Source: Pseudo-nitzschia pungens
Lineage: Eukaryota; Bacillariophyta; Bacillariophyceae; Bacillariales; Bacillariaceae
Reading direction: 5' to 3'
Assembly (NCBI GenBank): GCA_037355855.1
Contig: CM074764.1
Span: 2,728,001-2,792,000 of the forward strand
DNA length: 64,000 nucleotides
The notes beneath the pieces were generated by a model, which saw only the letters and a list, made by a program, of their open reading frames with translations, searched no databases and had not been told where the DNA came from. This document shows positions 19,046 to 27,908 of this stretch, piece after piece (the first letter of the stretch is position 1; each line of letters begins with the position of its first letter). Position numbers and translations under genes: made by a program.

Positions 19046-22000
19046 ATGGCCAATACCATCCACACCGGACCACGCATAATCAATCGATTTGCGGACGTCT
19101 GTGTGGAGGTATTGGACCATAAAGGAAGGGGGAGGATGCTCCGGGGCCTACTGGACTCAGGTTGCTCCAAGTCCATAATTCTAAGGCAATTTGTCGACCG
19201 AAGTCAACTAACGAACCGAGACCACAGATCTGTCACCTATAATACCTATGGGGGCAAGTTCCGAACCAAGTCTGCGGCTTCAGTGGGACTGAGGTTGATA
19301 GAATTTTCAAACTCCAAGACCATCAAATGGACCTTCCAAGTGGATGAATATCATCACCATGAGGAGGTGCCCTACGACATGATCATAGGATCCGACATGA
19401 TGGCACAACTGGGACTGGATATAAAATACAGCTCCCGAACCATCGAATGGCAGGGTGACTCCATCCCCATGAAGGGAATGGGGGAACTTACTGACCCGGA
19501 CAAATGTGAGGCAGTATTCTTTGCCAACACACAAAGTCCGATCCTCCAACAGGAGGAAGAGAGGCAAGCCAAAATCTTGGACGCAGACTACTCCAAAGTC
19601 GATATAGACGCCATGGTCAATGACCTGGAGATTACGGACGCGTCCAAGGAAGCCTTGAAGAAAACACTGAAGAAATTCCCAACACTCTTTGGAGGAGGGT
19701 TGGGTCTACTCAAAAATATAGAACCGATGTCCATTGAGCTCCAACCAGGAGTCAAACCGGTCCGGCAGAGGTACTACTCTGTGCCCCATGCCTTTGAACA
19801 AGCACTTCGAAAGGAGATCACCAGGCTCTGTGAGATTGGAGTCCTGGAGAAACTCCCCCACGATGATGACTCACCGTGGGCATCCCCTACCTTCTGCCAA
19901 CCAAAGAAGACAGGCGATATCCGAGTCCTCACAGACTTCCGGAAAATGAACGCCGCCATCCAGAGGAAACCATTCCCACTACCACGAATAGGGGAAACAA
20001 TCCAACGACTACAGACGTTCCAATCAGCTACGGCGCTGGACTTGTCCCAAGGATACTATACCATCCTTATCTGCAAAGAGAGCCAGAAAATCTGCTCCAC
20101 CATCCTACCGTGGGGAAAGTATGCCTACAAGAGACTAGCAATGGGGATTGCGTGTGCTCCGGATATCTTCCAATCAGTCATGATGAACCTACTAGGGGAC
20201 CTGGACTACGTCCTTGTCTATATTGATGATATCCTGATCATTCAACGAGAGGGAGAATCCGAACAGGATCACCTCAACAAAATCGATACAGTCCTACAGA
20301 GACCGGATGATGCCGGCTTCCGAGCCAACCTCAGAAAATCCTTCTTCATGCAAAAAGAAGTGGAGTATTTGGGGTTTCTACTAACAACAGAGGGCATTCA
20401 ACCCCAGCCAAAGAAACTGGAGGCGATGAAGCGCCTGGAACCCCCCAAGAACACCAAGCAACTCAAGATGTTCCTTGGGATGGTCAACTTTTACAGGGAC
20501 ATGTGGAAGCGCCGCTCCCACATCCTGGCCCCCCTCAACAAGCTTGCAGGGAAAAAGGGAAAACTGAACTGGTACTGGGGCCCAGCAGAGCAGAAAGCTT
20601 TCATGGAGGCGAAGAGGATGCTCGCAGATGAAGCGAAACTCGCATTCCCGGATTTTACGAAACCATTTCACCTCTACTCAGACGCCAGTGACAGGCAACT
20701 GGGAGCAACCGTATGTCAAGATGGCAAACCCCTTGGTTTCTACACAAGGAAACTGAACTCAGCGCAGCTCAACTACACTGTCGGGGAAAAAGAACTCCTT
20801 GGTATAGTGGAGGGCTTGAAAGCGTTTGAGGGAATCCTACGAGGACAAGATGTAATTATTCACACAGACCACCTTAACCTGCTCTATCAGCAGATGCCCA
20901 CCCAAAGGATGGTCCGATGGAGACTCCTCATGGAGGAGTTCCACCCCGTAGTCAAGCACGTTGCTGGCAAAGACAACGATGCAGCAGACGCGCTGTCTCG
21001 CCTGGACATCACAGATGACCCAGCGGACACAGTGGAATGGCTACCACCAAATAAGCCCCTCACCTACGCGGATGAGGAAGAGCACCTCCGGCAACTCCTA
21101 TTCCCACTTGGAGAAGCGCCGGAAGAATTCCAGGGCAATAATGCATTCCCACTTGCCCCGGACATGATTCAGTTCTACCAGCAACAGGACACAGGAATCG
21201 TGAATGCTCTGGAAAAAGACAACCGCCTAACCACCAAAAATGTGGAAGGTTACAGTCTAATCCACAAGGAAGGGAAGATTCTGATCCCGGACAAACTCAA
21301 GGATAGAGTTATGGAATGGTACCACAGCATGTTGGTCCATCCCGGAGAAAAGAGAATGGAACAGAGCATACGCTCAGTGTTCACCTGGAAAGGCCTACGG
21401 AAGGACGTTCAGGACCTCTGCAAACACTGCCACACGTGTCAGATGTTTAAGAAGAGTGGCCGGAAGAAGTATGGACTACTACCGGAAAAAGCAGCTGAGG
21501 TCACCAAATGGCAGAGGGTCAATGTGGACCTCTGGGGACCTGCAACTGTCCACAACAAAAATGGTAAAGACTACCAAATCCATGTCCTCACCATGGTGGA
21601 CCCAGTGACCGGATGGTTTGAACTGGCTCACCTGAAGGACTCCCCAAATGCAGCAGAAACTCAACGATTGTTGGACAGTACCTGGCTGGCAAGATATCCG
21701 CGCCCAAAGGAAATTGGCTTTGATGGCGGGAGTGAGTTCAAAGCAGAGTTCCAAGAGCTCTGCGAGAACATGGGGATGAAAAGAAAGCCCAGTGGGGCTT
21801 GGAACCCACAATCCAACTCGGTGTTGGAAAGGATCCATCAGGTATTAAAGGACTGTCTGTTGTCCTTCAACCTGGAAAACAGGGACCTCCACGAGGAGGA
21901 CCCTTTTGAGGAATTCACCACCAAGGCAGCATATGCTATCAGAAGCGCCATCCATACCACCCTGGGGTACTCCCCAGCGCAACTGGTGTTTGGTCGAGAC

Positions 22001-22315
22001 ATGTTCATGCCGGTGAACTTCCCAGTGGATTGGGAAGCAATCCAAGCAAGGAAGCAGAAAAGCATCCACAAGAGCAACATCAGGGAAAACCAGAAGAGGA
22101 TCCCCCATGTCTATAAAGAAGGAGACTATGTCACCCTGGAAAGGAAGGGCATTATTCCAAAACTATCCTTCCCACGGCAAGGACCTTACAAGGTGCTCAA
22201 GGCCCATGATAATGGAACTGTAACTATTGAAACTGCTCCTTTTGTAACTGACCGGGTTAACATCAGGAGAGTCCATCCCTATTATTGCAGGGATAGCCCT
22301 GAACCAGAGAAGTAA
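19046..22315 (+). CDS. pol: Gypsy Pol: protease, RT, RNase H, integrase (1089 aa)
   Basis: This polyprotein copies and integrates the element. Domains in order: aspartic protease with LLDSG (D37); RT with PFPLPRI and ALDLSQGYY blocks and YIDD at 392-395; RNase H starting LYSDASD (D546), with EKELLGIVEGL and a GKDNDAADALSR end; an HHCC zinc domain starting near H760 and including CKHCHTC; an integrase core with D828 (VDLWGP), D893 (FDGGSEF) and E928 (VLERIH), the last two separated by 34 residues; and a GPYKV GPY/F-type motif near the C-terminus. I see no chromodomain. The length is typical and there is no disruption. It abuts gag in the same frame with only one TGA between. Confidence 0.94.
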   Translation: MANTIHTGPRIINRFADVCVEVLDHKGRGRMLRGLLDSGCSKSIILRQFVDRSQLTNRDHRSVTYNTYGGKFRTKSAASVGLRLIEFSNSKTIKWTFQVDEYHHHEEVPYDMIIGSDMMAQLGLDIKYSSRTIEWQGDSIPMKGMGELTDPDKCEAVFFANTQSPILQQEEERQAKILDADYSKVDIDAMVNDLEITDASKEALKKTLKKFPTLFGGGLGLLKNIEPMSIELQPGVKPVRQRYYSVPHAFEQALRKEITRLCEIGVLEKLPHDDDSPWASPTFCQPKKTGDIRVLTDFRKMNAAIQRKPFPLPRIGETIQRLQTFQSATALDLSQGYYTILICKESQKICSTILPWGKYAYKRLAMGIACAPDIFQSVMMNLLGDLDYVLVYIDDILIIQREGESEQDHLNKIDTVLQRPDDAGFRANLRKSFFMQKEVEYLGFLLTTEGIQPQPKKLEAMKRLEPPKNTKQLKMFLGMVNFYRDMWKRRSHILAPLNKLAGKKGKLNWYWGPAEQKAFMEAKRMLADEAKLAFPDFTKPFHLYSDASDRQLGATVCQDGKPLGFYTRKLNSAQLNYTVGEKELLGIVEGLKAFEGILRGQDVIIHTDHLNLLYQQMPTQRMVRWRLLMEEFHPVVKHVAGKDNDAADALSRLDITDDPADTVEWLPPNKPLTYADEEEHLRQLLFPLGEAPEEFQGNNAFPLAPDMIQFYQQQDTGIVNALEKDNRLTTKNVEGYSLIHKEGKILIPDKLKDRVMEWYHSMLVHPGEKRMEQSIRSVFTWKGLRKDVQDLCKHCHTCQMFKKSGRKKYGLLPEKAAEVTKWQRVNVDLWGPATVHNKNGKDYQIHVLTMVDPVTGWFELAHLKDSPNAAETQRLLDSTWLARYPRPKEIGFDGGSEFKAEFQELCENMGMKRKPSGAWNPQSNSVLERIHQVLKDCLLSFNLENRDLHEEDPFEEFTTKAAYAIRSAIHTTLGYSPAQLVFGRDMFMPVNFPVDWEAIQARKQKSIHKSNIRENQKRIPHVYKEGDYVTLERKGIIPKLSFPRQGPYKVLKAHDNGTVTIETAPFVTDRVNIRRVHPYYCRDSPEPEK

Positions 22316-22339
22316 TTGTTACAGTACCATGGAGGAGCA
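22316..22339 (+). promoter_or_regulatory. Purine-rich tract before the 3' LTR
   Basis: A short AGTACCATGGAGGAGCA segment lies between the pol stop and the 3' LTR. GGAGGAGCA adjacent to the LTR is the only purine-rich tract available to prime plus-strand synthesis. Confidence 0.55.
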
Positions 22340-22524
22340 TGCCGTGCACCGGAATACAGTCACGAGTCTACTCGGGACTGGATTAAGGTTGAGGATAAAT
22401 TAGCGAGGCGTTGGAATCGCCGATTCCAAATGCCAATCGAAAGCAATAGCAATAGACTAATTGATAGAGCTCACAATTTGCATATCACTACTATTCTAAT
22501 CACTAGTAGACCCGGGGTATGGCA
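22340..22524 (+). repeat. 3' LTR (185 bp)
   Basis: It begins TGCCGTGCACC and ends GGGGTATGGCA. It is identical by eye to the split 5' LTR and is followed by GTACT at 22525-22529. Confidence 0.94.
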
Positions 22525-22529
22525 GTACT
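22525..22529. repeat. Target site duplication GTACT (right copy)
   Basis: It pairs with 3154-3158 and marks the right end of the gypsy element. Confidence 0.9.
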
Positions 22530-22840
22530 GCCCCTGAATAAGTTGTCACAGGGAGGGACAAAAACTGTATAGGAAATGTAAAGTAATCTTATGTGAAAGT
22601 GTCAGGGTTCTACATACCTCGTATCTATTCATAGTAGGTACAAAATCTGTGTAGTAAGATTGTAACTGCCATGGGGCATGAATAAGTTGTCACAGGGAGG
22701 GATAGTCCCGGCAAAAAATTACTGTAGATTGTACTTCCTCTGTTCCAAAATAACTGACCACCTAGCACGTACAACGTTGACTATCAATCAATTTTCAACC
22801 AATTCAAATCGTTCTTTTTGGGTTAAACGCTGTGACGGGC
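22530..22840. other. Non-coding DNA with a duplicated motif and a Stowaway-like terminus
   Basis: No gene is seen. The motif aataagttgtcacagggagg occurs at about 22538 and again at about 22680. From about 22732 the sequence TACTTCCTCTGTTCCAAAAT and the following AACTGACCACC resemble the end of a Stowaway-type Tc1/mariner MITE. I could not find the opposite terminus. Confidence 0.4.
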
Positions 22841-23176
22841 TGACGTAGGTACCCCTATGAGAGGCTCTAAATGATGATTGAATCCTGCATGTGCTCCAAT
22901 ACACAAGAATATATATATATATATAATATTCATGTATATATACTGAATATTCAACAAATATCAAGATAAACAAAGATTCCCGTGACTCAACAATTATTGA
23001 TATTATGTCTGACAAATAATGTATCATTATTTGATCATTCATCCCATACTCAAGAAATCATTCCCATCTCGTAAAGTATTCAACCATTCTCTTTGGTAAC
23101 ACAATTTATTAACCTTTCATCTTTAAAATACCTCTATCCCGTATTACTCCATCTAATTCTTTTTTAGACCTTAACA
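22841..23176 (+). repeat. Left terminal repeat of the gag-only element
   Basis: About 336 bp begin TGACGTAGG and end TTAACA. Landmarks shared with the right copies are gaggctctaaatgat, gaatcctgcatgt, an AT-rich ATATAT tract, tcattcccatctcgtaaagt and catctttaaaatac. The ATATATATAT tract near 22910 could act as a TATA region. Confidence 0.65.
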
Positions 23177-23188
23177 CAGTAATTACTG
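23177..23188 (+). promoter_or_regulatory. Palindrome directly after the left LTR
   Basis: CAGTAATTACTG is a perfect 12-base palindrome at the primer-binding position. The gypsy element has a different palindrome in the same place (16831-16844). Confidence 0.4.
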
Positions 23189-23426
23189 TTTGCTTTTAAA
23201 GTAGAAACAGAACCAAATCAGTACTGAATCCAAAAACAACCTTTATCCTAAACAACAGGGATACATTGATACCCTGACAAGCAAAAAGCAACAAGCGATC
23301 GAACGGTACGATCGGAACCTCCAAAAGAACCAATCGAAAGAACTGATCGATCAAAGCAAGAGAACAAAATGATCGAACGTTGAATCGATCAAACACCGAA
23401 TCGATCAAACTAAACTCCAAGAAACA

Positions 23427-24500
23427 ATGGCAGGATTATACAGAGATCCTCCAATCCCTTACAAGAGAGTCTTTGACAGCTCCAATCCCAAGCTTGTTAC
23501 ACTAACAGTTTACAATGCTGAAGACCAAGAAGACAGCGTCAAAGTCCCTCTATTCATGAACATCAATTTAGAAGAACTCCTGCATACAGAAGAAGCCTTT
23601 CTAAATGCAGCAGAAGATTTTGATCTATCAGCAAATAAATACATCAAATACTTTGGTCGATGCCTTTGTGTCGATGCCCGAACCAAGTGGAGAGCCTCAA
23701 CAAGAAGCCAACGTGATTATCCAACTACAAGCAATGGATACAACAAAGCTTTCTCAGCCTTCATCAAACAATACTTCAATGCCAATGACGCAAAAGATGT
23801 CATGCATACCTATCTTTGAAGCTCCGAATGCACGACGCCAAGCAATGTCTCCTGCAAAGACCATGCCAACCAAATGGAACAGCTCTTTAAATACACTGCC
23901 AAACTGCAAGGCTCTGTTGCTGATCTAAACCATCCGCAACAAATGACCATCTTGCTACACAGCGTCCTGAATGAGTGGATCAAAGACTACTGCAGAATTC
24001 ACAGAGGAATTCGACCACAAACAACTGTTCAATTTATAGTCGACCATATGAGCTCCCTGGACAGACTCAGCAAGCAATCCATTGACAATCCATACGATTT
24101 GGATATCAACAGCATCAGCAATGCAAGCGCTGACAACAACAGCAATTTGGACGCTAAAAGCAACAGCTCCCATTCAGACAGTGACATAGACGCTGAATCT
24201 GAAGAAGAAGCAAACACCAGCAATACCAGCAAGCGCAAGTACAGTAACCCTTGCAGAATCCCCGGACACGATCACGATTGGTCCGATTGTCCAAAGAATA
24301 AATACTCCAAGAGGAATAAGAGCAATAGCAGCAACAACAGTGCTGCTTTGGCTCCTAGCAATGACACTGGAAGCACTGCTTCCACCACTAACAATGAATT
24401 GTTCCAAGCCCATATCTGGCAAGCAATAGAATCCTATTGCATGGAACATGGAGGACGCGTCGAAAGACACTTCAATGGCAGTCTTACATGGCAACCATAG
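23427..24500 (+). pseudogene. gag: Gag of the non-autonomous LTR element, disrupted
   Basis: The frame opens at ATG 23427 (context aacaATGg) and is stopped by TGA at 23817-23819, then continues in the same frame from 23820 to a TAG at 24498-24500. Just past the stop the gag-like residues are better placed in another frame (MSP-AKT around 23850), so a pair of small indels is likely as well. The downstream half has a helical LF-YTAKLQGSV region, a long Ser/Asn/Asp-rich spacer, and a zinc knuckle of the form CRIPGHDHDWSDC (CX4HX6C) followed by a basic tail. That knuckle shape recalls gag proteins of algal LTR elements. No pol follows. Confidence 0.65.
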
Positions 24501-24529
24501 CCACCACAAAACAAATAACAATGTAAGGA

Positions 24530-24925
24530 TCATGATATCCACAGCACCATGCCTTCAGCTCCACTGGACCTGAATGCCGGTACAGCACTGCTGACTGGGA
24601 AGACGCATGGAGGAGAACTCCGGTGAAAAGAGGGGAAGGAACACAAAATAGGATACAGCAGCAGCAATAACAAGGGCAACCTTGCTCCGGACAAACAAAT
24701 AGTCCACAGGGCGCTCCAAAGACAAAAGAGCAATCCCACAAAAACCATATTCAAAACCCACAGAGGTGATCTGGAGTTACAAAAATTCAAAACTCCAATT
24801 GACTGCTGCAAATACACCCAAACAAAAGACCGCATAAAGTATACGGCATTTCGCAAAATACAAAATAACACTGTAACTGACAATGCGTCCCCTCTCTGCT
24901 TTGACAACTCGCAGATACACATAAC
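24530..24925 (-). repeat. LINE 5' region fragment, antisense, divergent
   Basis: Read on the minus strand, 24640-24800 aligns with the end of the 5' UTR of LINEs B, C and G (about 5690-5850, 31975-32135 and 53970-54130). Shared words include acctctgtgggtt, a GTTGCTGCTGCTGTA-like tract and a gagttt-gaa-ttttgtaact block. It is more diverged than any other LINE copy here. Either a LINE fragment was captured by the LTR element or the two share an old untranslated module. Confidence 0.55.
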
Positions 24926-25356
24926 ACATCCAACGCTCGGCTTTTCACCTACCTCAAACTCCGATTACAGGAGGTGTTTTTATGCCTAAGAGCAATCGAT
25001 TTCAAATCAATTGAATTCAATTGAAAATCAGCTCCACTGCCTAACGGAGGCCCATCACAGTTGGGGGAGGAAAAGAATTTTCTTCAACTCTTTCTGACAT
25101 TTTTAGCATATCATTCCAAAGAACAAGAAACAAATCAAAGAACAAGAAACAAATCTTCGATTCCTTCAGTGTCAAAGAACATTCTTCAATCTCGAATTCC
25201 ATATATCTTCTGAAATATTCCAAAGGGCATATATCACCTTCAACCGGTTCTCCAAACAAGCATATATCTTTCATTGGTACTACTACTCAACTCCGGATCT
25301 ATACTATCGAACCACATGCAAACTTCACCTAATCATTGGGGAACTATGTTACATGT
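24926..25356. other. Non-coding 3' part of the gag-only element
   Basis: No gene is seen. A purine-rich tract, gttgggggaggaaaag, lies at about 25060-25075, and aaagaacaagaaacaaatc is repeated directly at about 25119 and 25138. The purine tract is the best polypurine candidate, but it sits about 280 bp before the right terminal repeat. Confidence 0.4.
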
Positions 25357-25639
25357 TGACGTAGGTACCCTACGAGAGGCTCTAAATGATTATTGAATCC
25401 TGCATGTGCTCCAAGACACAAGAATATATATAATATTCATGTACATATTGAATATTCAACGTACACGAATACACATACAATTCAAACAAAGATTCCGATG
25501 ACTCACCGATCATTCATTCCATACTCAAGGAATCATTCCCATCTCGTAAAGTATTCAACCATTCTCTTTCATAACACAATTTTATAACAATTCATCTTTA
25601 AAATACTCCTATTGCGTATTTCTACCTTAGAGTGTAACA
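25357..25639 (+). repeat. Right terminal repeat, shortened copy
   Basis: It starts TGACGTAGGTACCC like the left repeat and ends GTGTAACA. It lacks an internal segment around the caagataaac motif that the left repeat and the third copy keep. Confidence 0.6.
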
Positions 25640-25989
25640 AAGGCTCTAAATGATTATTGAATCCTGCATGTACTCCAATATATATTGTATTCATGTATGT
25701 ATGTTCGGTATATATACACACATACAACGGATACTGATTGGATACTCAAATATCAAGATAAACAAAGATTCCCATGACTCGCTGATTATTGATATTATGC
25801 CCGACGAACAATATTATAGTTCGATCTCTCATTCATCTCATACTCAAGAAATCATTCCCATCTCGTAAAGTATTCAACCATTCTCTTTTGTAACACAATT
25901 TCTTTAATCACACGAATTATTAATCAATACATCTTTAAAATACCTCTATTGCATACCACTCCATCCAATTTCTACCCTAGAGTGTTACA
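25640..25989 (+). repeat. Third terminal-repeat copy, 5'-shortened
   Basis: It begins within the repeat at aaggctctaaatgat and ends GTGTTACA. Its middle follows the left repeat more closely than the adjacent copy does. A tandem LTR arrangement can arise by recombination between elements. Confidence 0.6.
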
Positions 25990-25990
25990 G

Positions 25991-26375
25991 CTAACTGATA
26001 AACCAAACTGTAATGGGCTAAGGGGGATACTGAACAGGATGCTAAGCAGGATGCTGGGCCCTTCCAGTAGGATTTGTACCACCAGATCTACATACCCTAG
26101 TTCTTAGCAGATCAATATTGGGAGATCTATAGGGGGTGCTTACTGACAAATGGAACTGTCCTGTGCTTAGTGGGATACTGAACAGGATGCTAAGCAGGAT
26201 GCTAGGCCCTGTTTGTAGAATTTGTACCACATCTACATACCCCAGTTCTTAGCAGTTCAATATTGGGAGATTTACGGGATGCTAACTGATAAACTGAACC
26301 GTACTGGGCTAAGGGGGATACTGAGCAGGATGTTAAGCAGGATGCTGGGCCCTTCCAGTAGGATTAGCTCTTAGT
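25991..26375. repeat. Tandem repeat, unit about 145 bp, nearly three copies
   Basis: Copies start at about 25991, 26139 and 26281. Each contains gggatactgaacaggatgct, aagcaggatgct, a GGGCCC/AGGCCC block, gatttgtaccac-like words and tagttcttagcag. The third copy is partial. Confidence 0.75.
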
Positions 26376-26725
26376 AGCCCTATATTATAAGATAGTCAGT
26401 GTGCTAAGATGTAGATGAAACTGTACAGAAATAGGCCCATATTTATTAGTACTACCACATGATACTACAAGTAAACCTTAGTACTACTAAGGTTACTGCT
26501 GCTATCGGTCACACCCCAATACGGTACTTCTTGTCTTATCGTACGGTAGTAAGGTACTTTTAAAATGTACTCTACTACGAAGTCATTGAACAAAAAAATA
26601 TAATGGTAAGGTTAAGTTACCCGGTACTTAAATAGAAGCCGTGATGGCGATACAACTCCACCACCCCCCCAGGTCCAATACTGGTAATCTTACGTAGTGT
26701 AAAACCTTACTTGTATTTCGTCACA
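26376..26725. other. Non-coding flank of the P-like element
   Basis: No gene is seen. It is AT-rich with GTAC/GGTA-rich words; the string ggtaaggttaagttacc near 26604 recurs near 61808 on the other side of the P-like element. Confidence 0.4.
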
Positions 26726-26732
26726 CTGGACT
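26726..26732. repeat. Target duplication CTGGACT (left copy)
   Basis: It repeats at 61722-61728, directly after the right end of the P-like element. Seven bases match; an eighth may have been lost. Confidence 0.75.
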
Positions 26733-27193
26733 CAGGGGTCATAATAGGGGGGGGTGCGACACTGCACGAAAAAAAAATTACCTATGCGTGGCACAACTAA
26801 CAAAACCAGTACCCTAAAAAGTTTTTGTATTTGTTTTTAACTAACAAACACTAGTTAAAATACCTTAACTTCAGATAGTAACAACTCAATCAAAAATCAA
26901 TCCTAATCTATATTTCAAATACCTACATTATAGTTTAAAGTGTTTTAAACAAGAATATTCAATAAAAGTCAGGTTCTGAATCTGTCTAAAGTCATCTATT
27001 ACTCATACAAGAATGTAGGCCATTTTTAGGCTTTTTTGATGTTAGATACCCTCACTAGGTATGAAACATATGATTGATTTCGTTCAAAAATTATTTGAAG
27101 TTCTTACTCTATTCATAGATAACTTACTACTACCACTACTACTGTTACCACCACTACTACCAGTACTACCACTATTACCACTTATACCACTAC
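26733..27193 (+). repeat. Left terminal inverted repeat (about 460 bp)
   Basis: It is the reverse complement of 59650-60146 over its length, including a shared GGTAGT-type triplet minisatellite at the inner end (27126-27193). The outermost 40 bp differ: the left end reads GCGACACTGCACG where the right end has an extra segment of about 30 bp containing GAAGCGCGCATCG. The small element at 60147-61708 keeps the same left-right asymmetry. Confidence 0.88.
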
Positions 27194-27497
27194 TAATAAT
27201 AATAATATACGTATTTAAATAACTTTAATCACCAAAGGTGAAACTAAATTACTCAGTCTGTAACCAGACTTTAACGTCGCCTCCATCAGAGAGTCAGGAC
27301 CCCAAGTGGCAGAACGACAAATTTTCAAACAAACCTTGAACATCAAGCAGGGAAAAAGACATACACGTCCCACAAAAGAGGGACTTGAGAGAAAGTGAGA
27401 TGGGAATGTGGATATTGGGATAAGATCCAGTATCAAAAGTTATATGACAGGATGAGAAACAGGAACAGAAGACAAAAAACCAAGGTACAAAGTGTAA
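27194..27497 (-). promoter_or_regulatory. LINE G 3' UTR
   Basis: Antisense copy of the family 3' UTR with both hairpins (27230-27275) and a TTA tail abutting the triplet repeat of the P-like arm. Confidence 0.85.
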
Positions 27498-27908
27498 TCA
27501 ACCCTGAGGTCCAGTAAGCCAGGCTCTGAAGAGAGCAGCCTCTCGTTGGTATGGCTGCACTGGTGGGACAGGCGCTGCATACTGCTTCCTGGCAAGGTGG
27601 ATGGTTGCAAGCCACTGCCTCTTGGCAGTCAGGGTGTAACCTTGTAGGACTTGGAAAGGGGTTTGTAAAAGGGAGTGTGACTGGGGAAGTGCACCAGCTG
27701 CACCAATGGCCAATTCAGAGGTAATGGAAGCATCAAGAGATTGGTGTTGTTCAGCATCAAGGGTACCCCCAGGACCATGGAGTCGTTCATTCCTATATGT
27801 CCAAAGATCCCAGGAGGTAAGAAAGAACTGATGGATGATAGCCGTTGCCCAACGTTTGGGAGAGCGCTTGCTTCCAATGTGGGAGTAGTAGTCAGCCTGG
27901 ATTTGATA
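27498..27908 (-). pseudogene. LINE G ORF2, C-terminal segment
   Basis: It encodes the last 130 or so residues of ORF2, from YQIQADYYSHIG to GPQG. The rest of the gene is at 43483-48931. The break is the insertion of C and F, and the sequence on both sides is in the same frame. Confidence 0.9.
27890..27908. repeat. Target duplication of the C-F insertion (left copy)
   Basis: The 19 bases agtcagcctggatttgata recur at 43483-43501. The left copy touches the 5' end of C and the right copy touches the tail of F. Confidence 0.92.

Larger units (their letters stand above)
3159..22524 (+). mobile_element. Ty3/gypsy LTR retrotransposon, interrupted by nested LINEs
   Basis: The element runs from TG at 3159 to CA at 22524 between perfect GTACT duplications. 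Removing the LINE insertion (3262-16748) leaves about 5.9 kb: LTR of 185 bp, leader, gag, pol, purine-rich tract and LTR. The pol order protease, RT, RNase H, integrase is that of Ty3/gypsy. Base-by-base reading of the two LTRs found no difference, which implies a recent insertion. Coding parts look intact, but the 5' LTR, which should hold the promoter, is split by over 13 kb of LINE sequence, so this copy is probably silenced or driven from elsewhere. Confidence 0.93.
22841..25989 (+). mobile_element. Gag-only LTR retrotransposon (TR-GAG-like), decayed
   Basis: A terminal repeat beginning TGACGTAGGTACC and ending in AACA/TACA occurs at 22841-23176 and again at 25357-25639, followed by a third, 5'-shortened copy at 25640-25989. 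Between them is a broken gag gene, and no protease, RT or integrase sequence. Non-autonomous elements that keep only gag are known in plants as TR-GAG elements. The left repeat resembles the third copy more than the second, so the exact right end is uncertain, and I found no target duplication. Confidence 0.6.
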
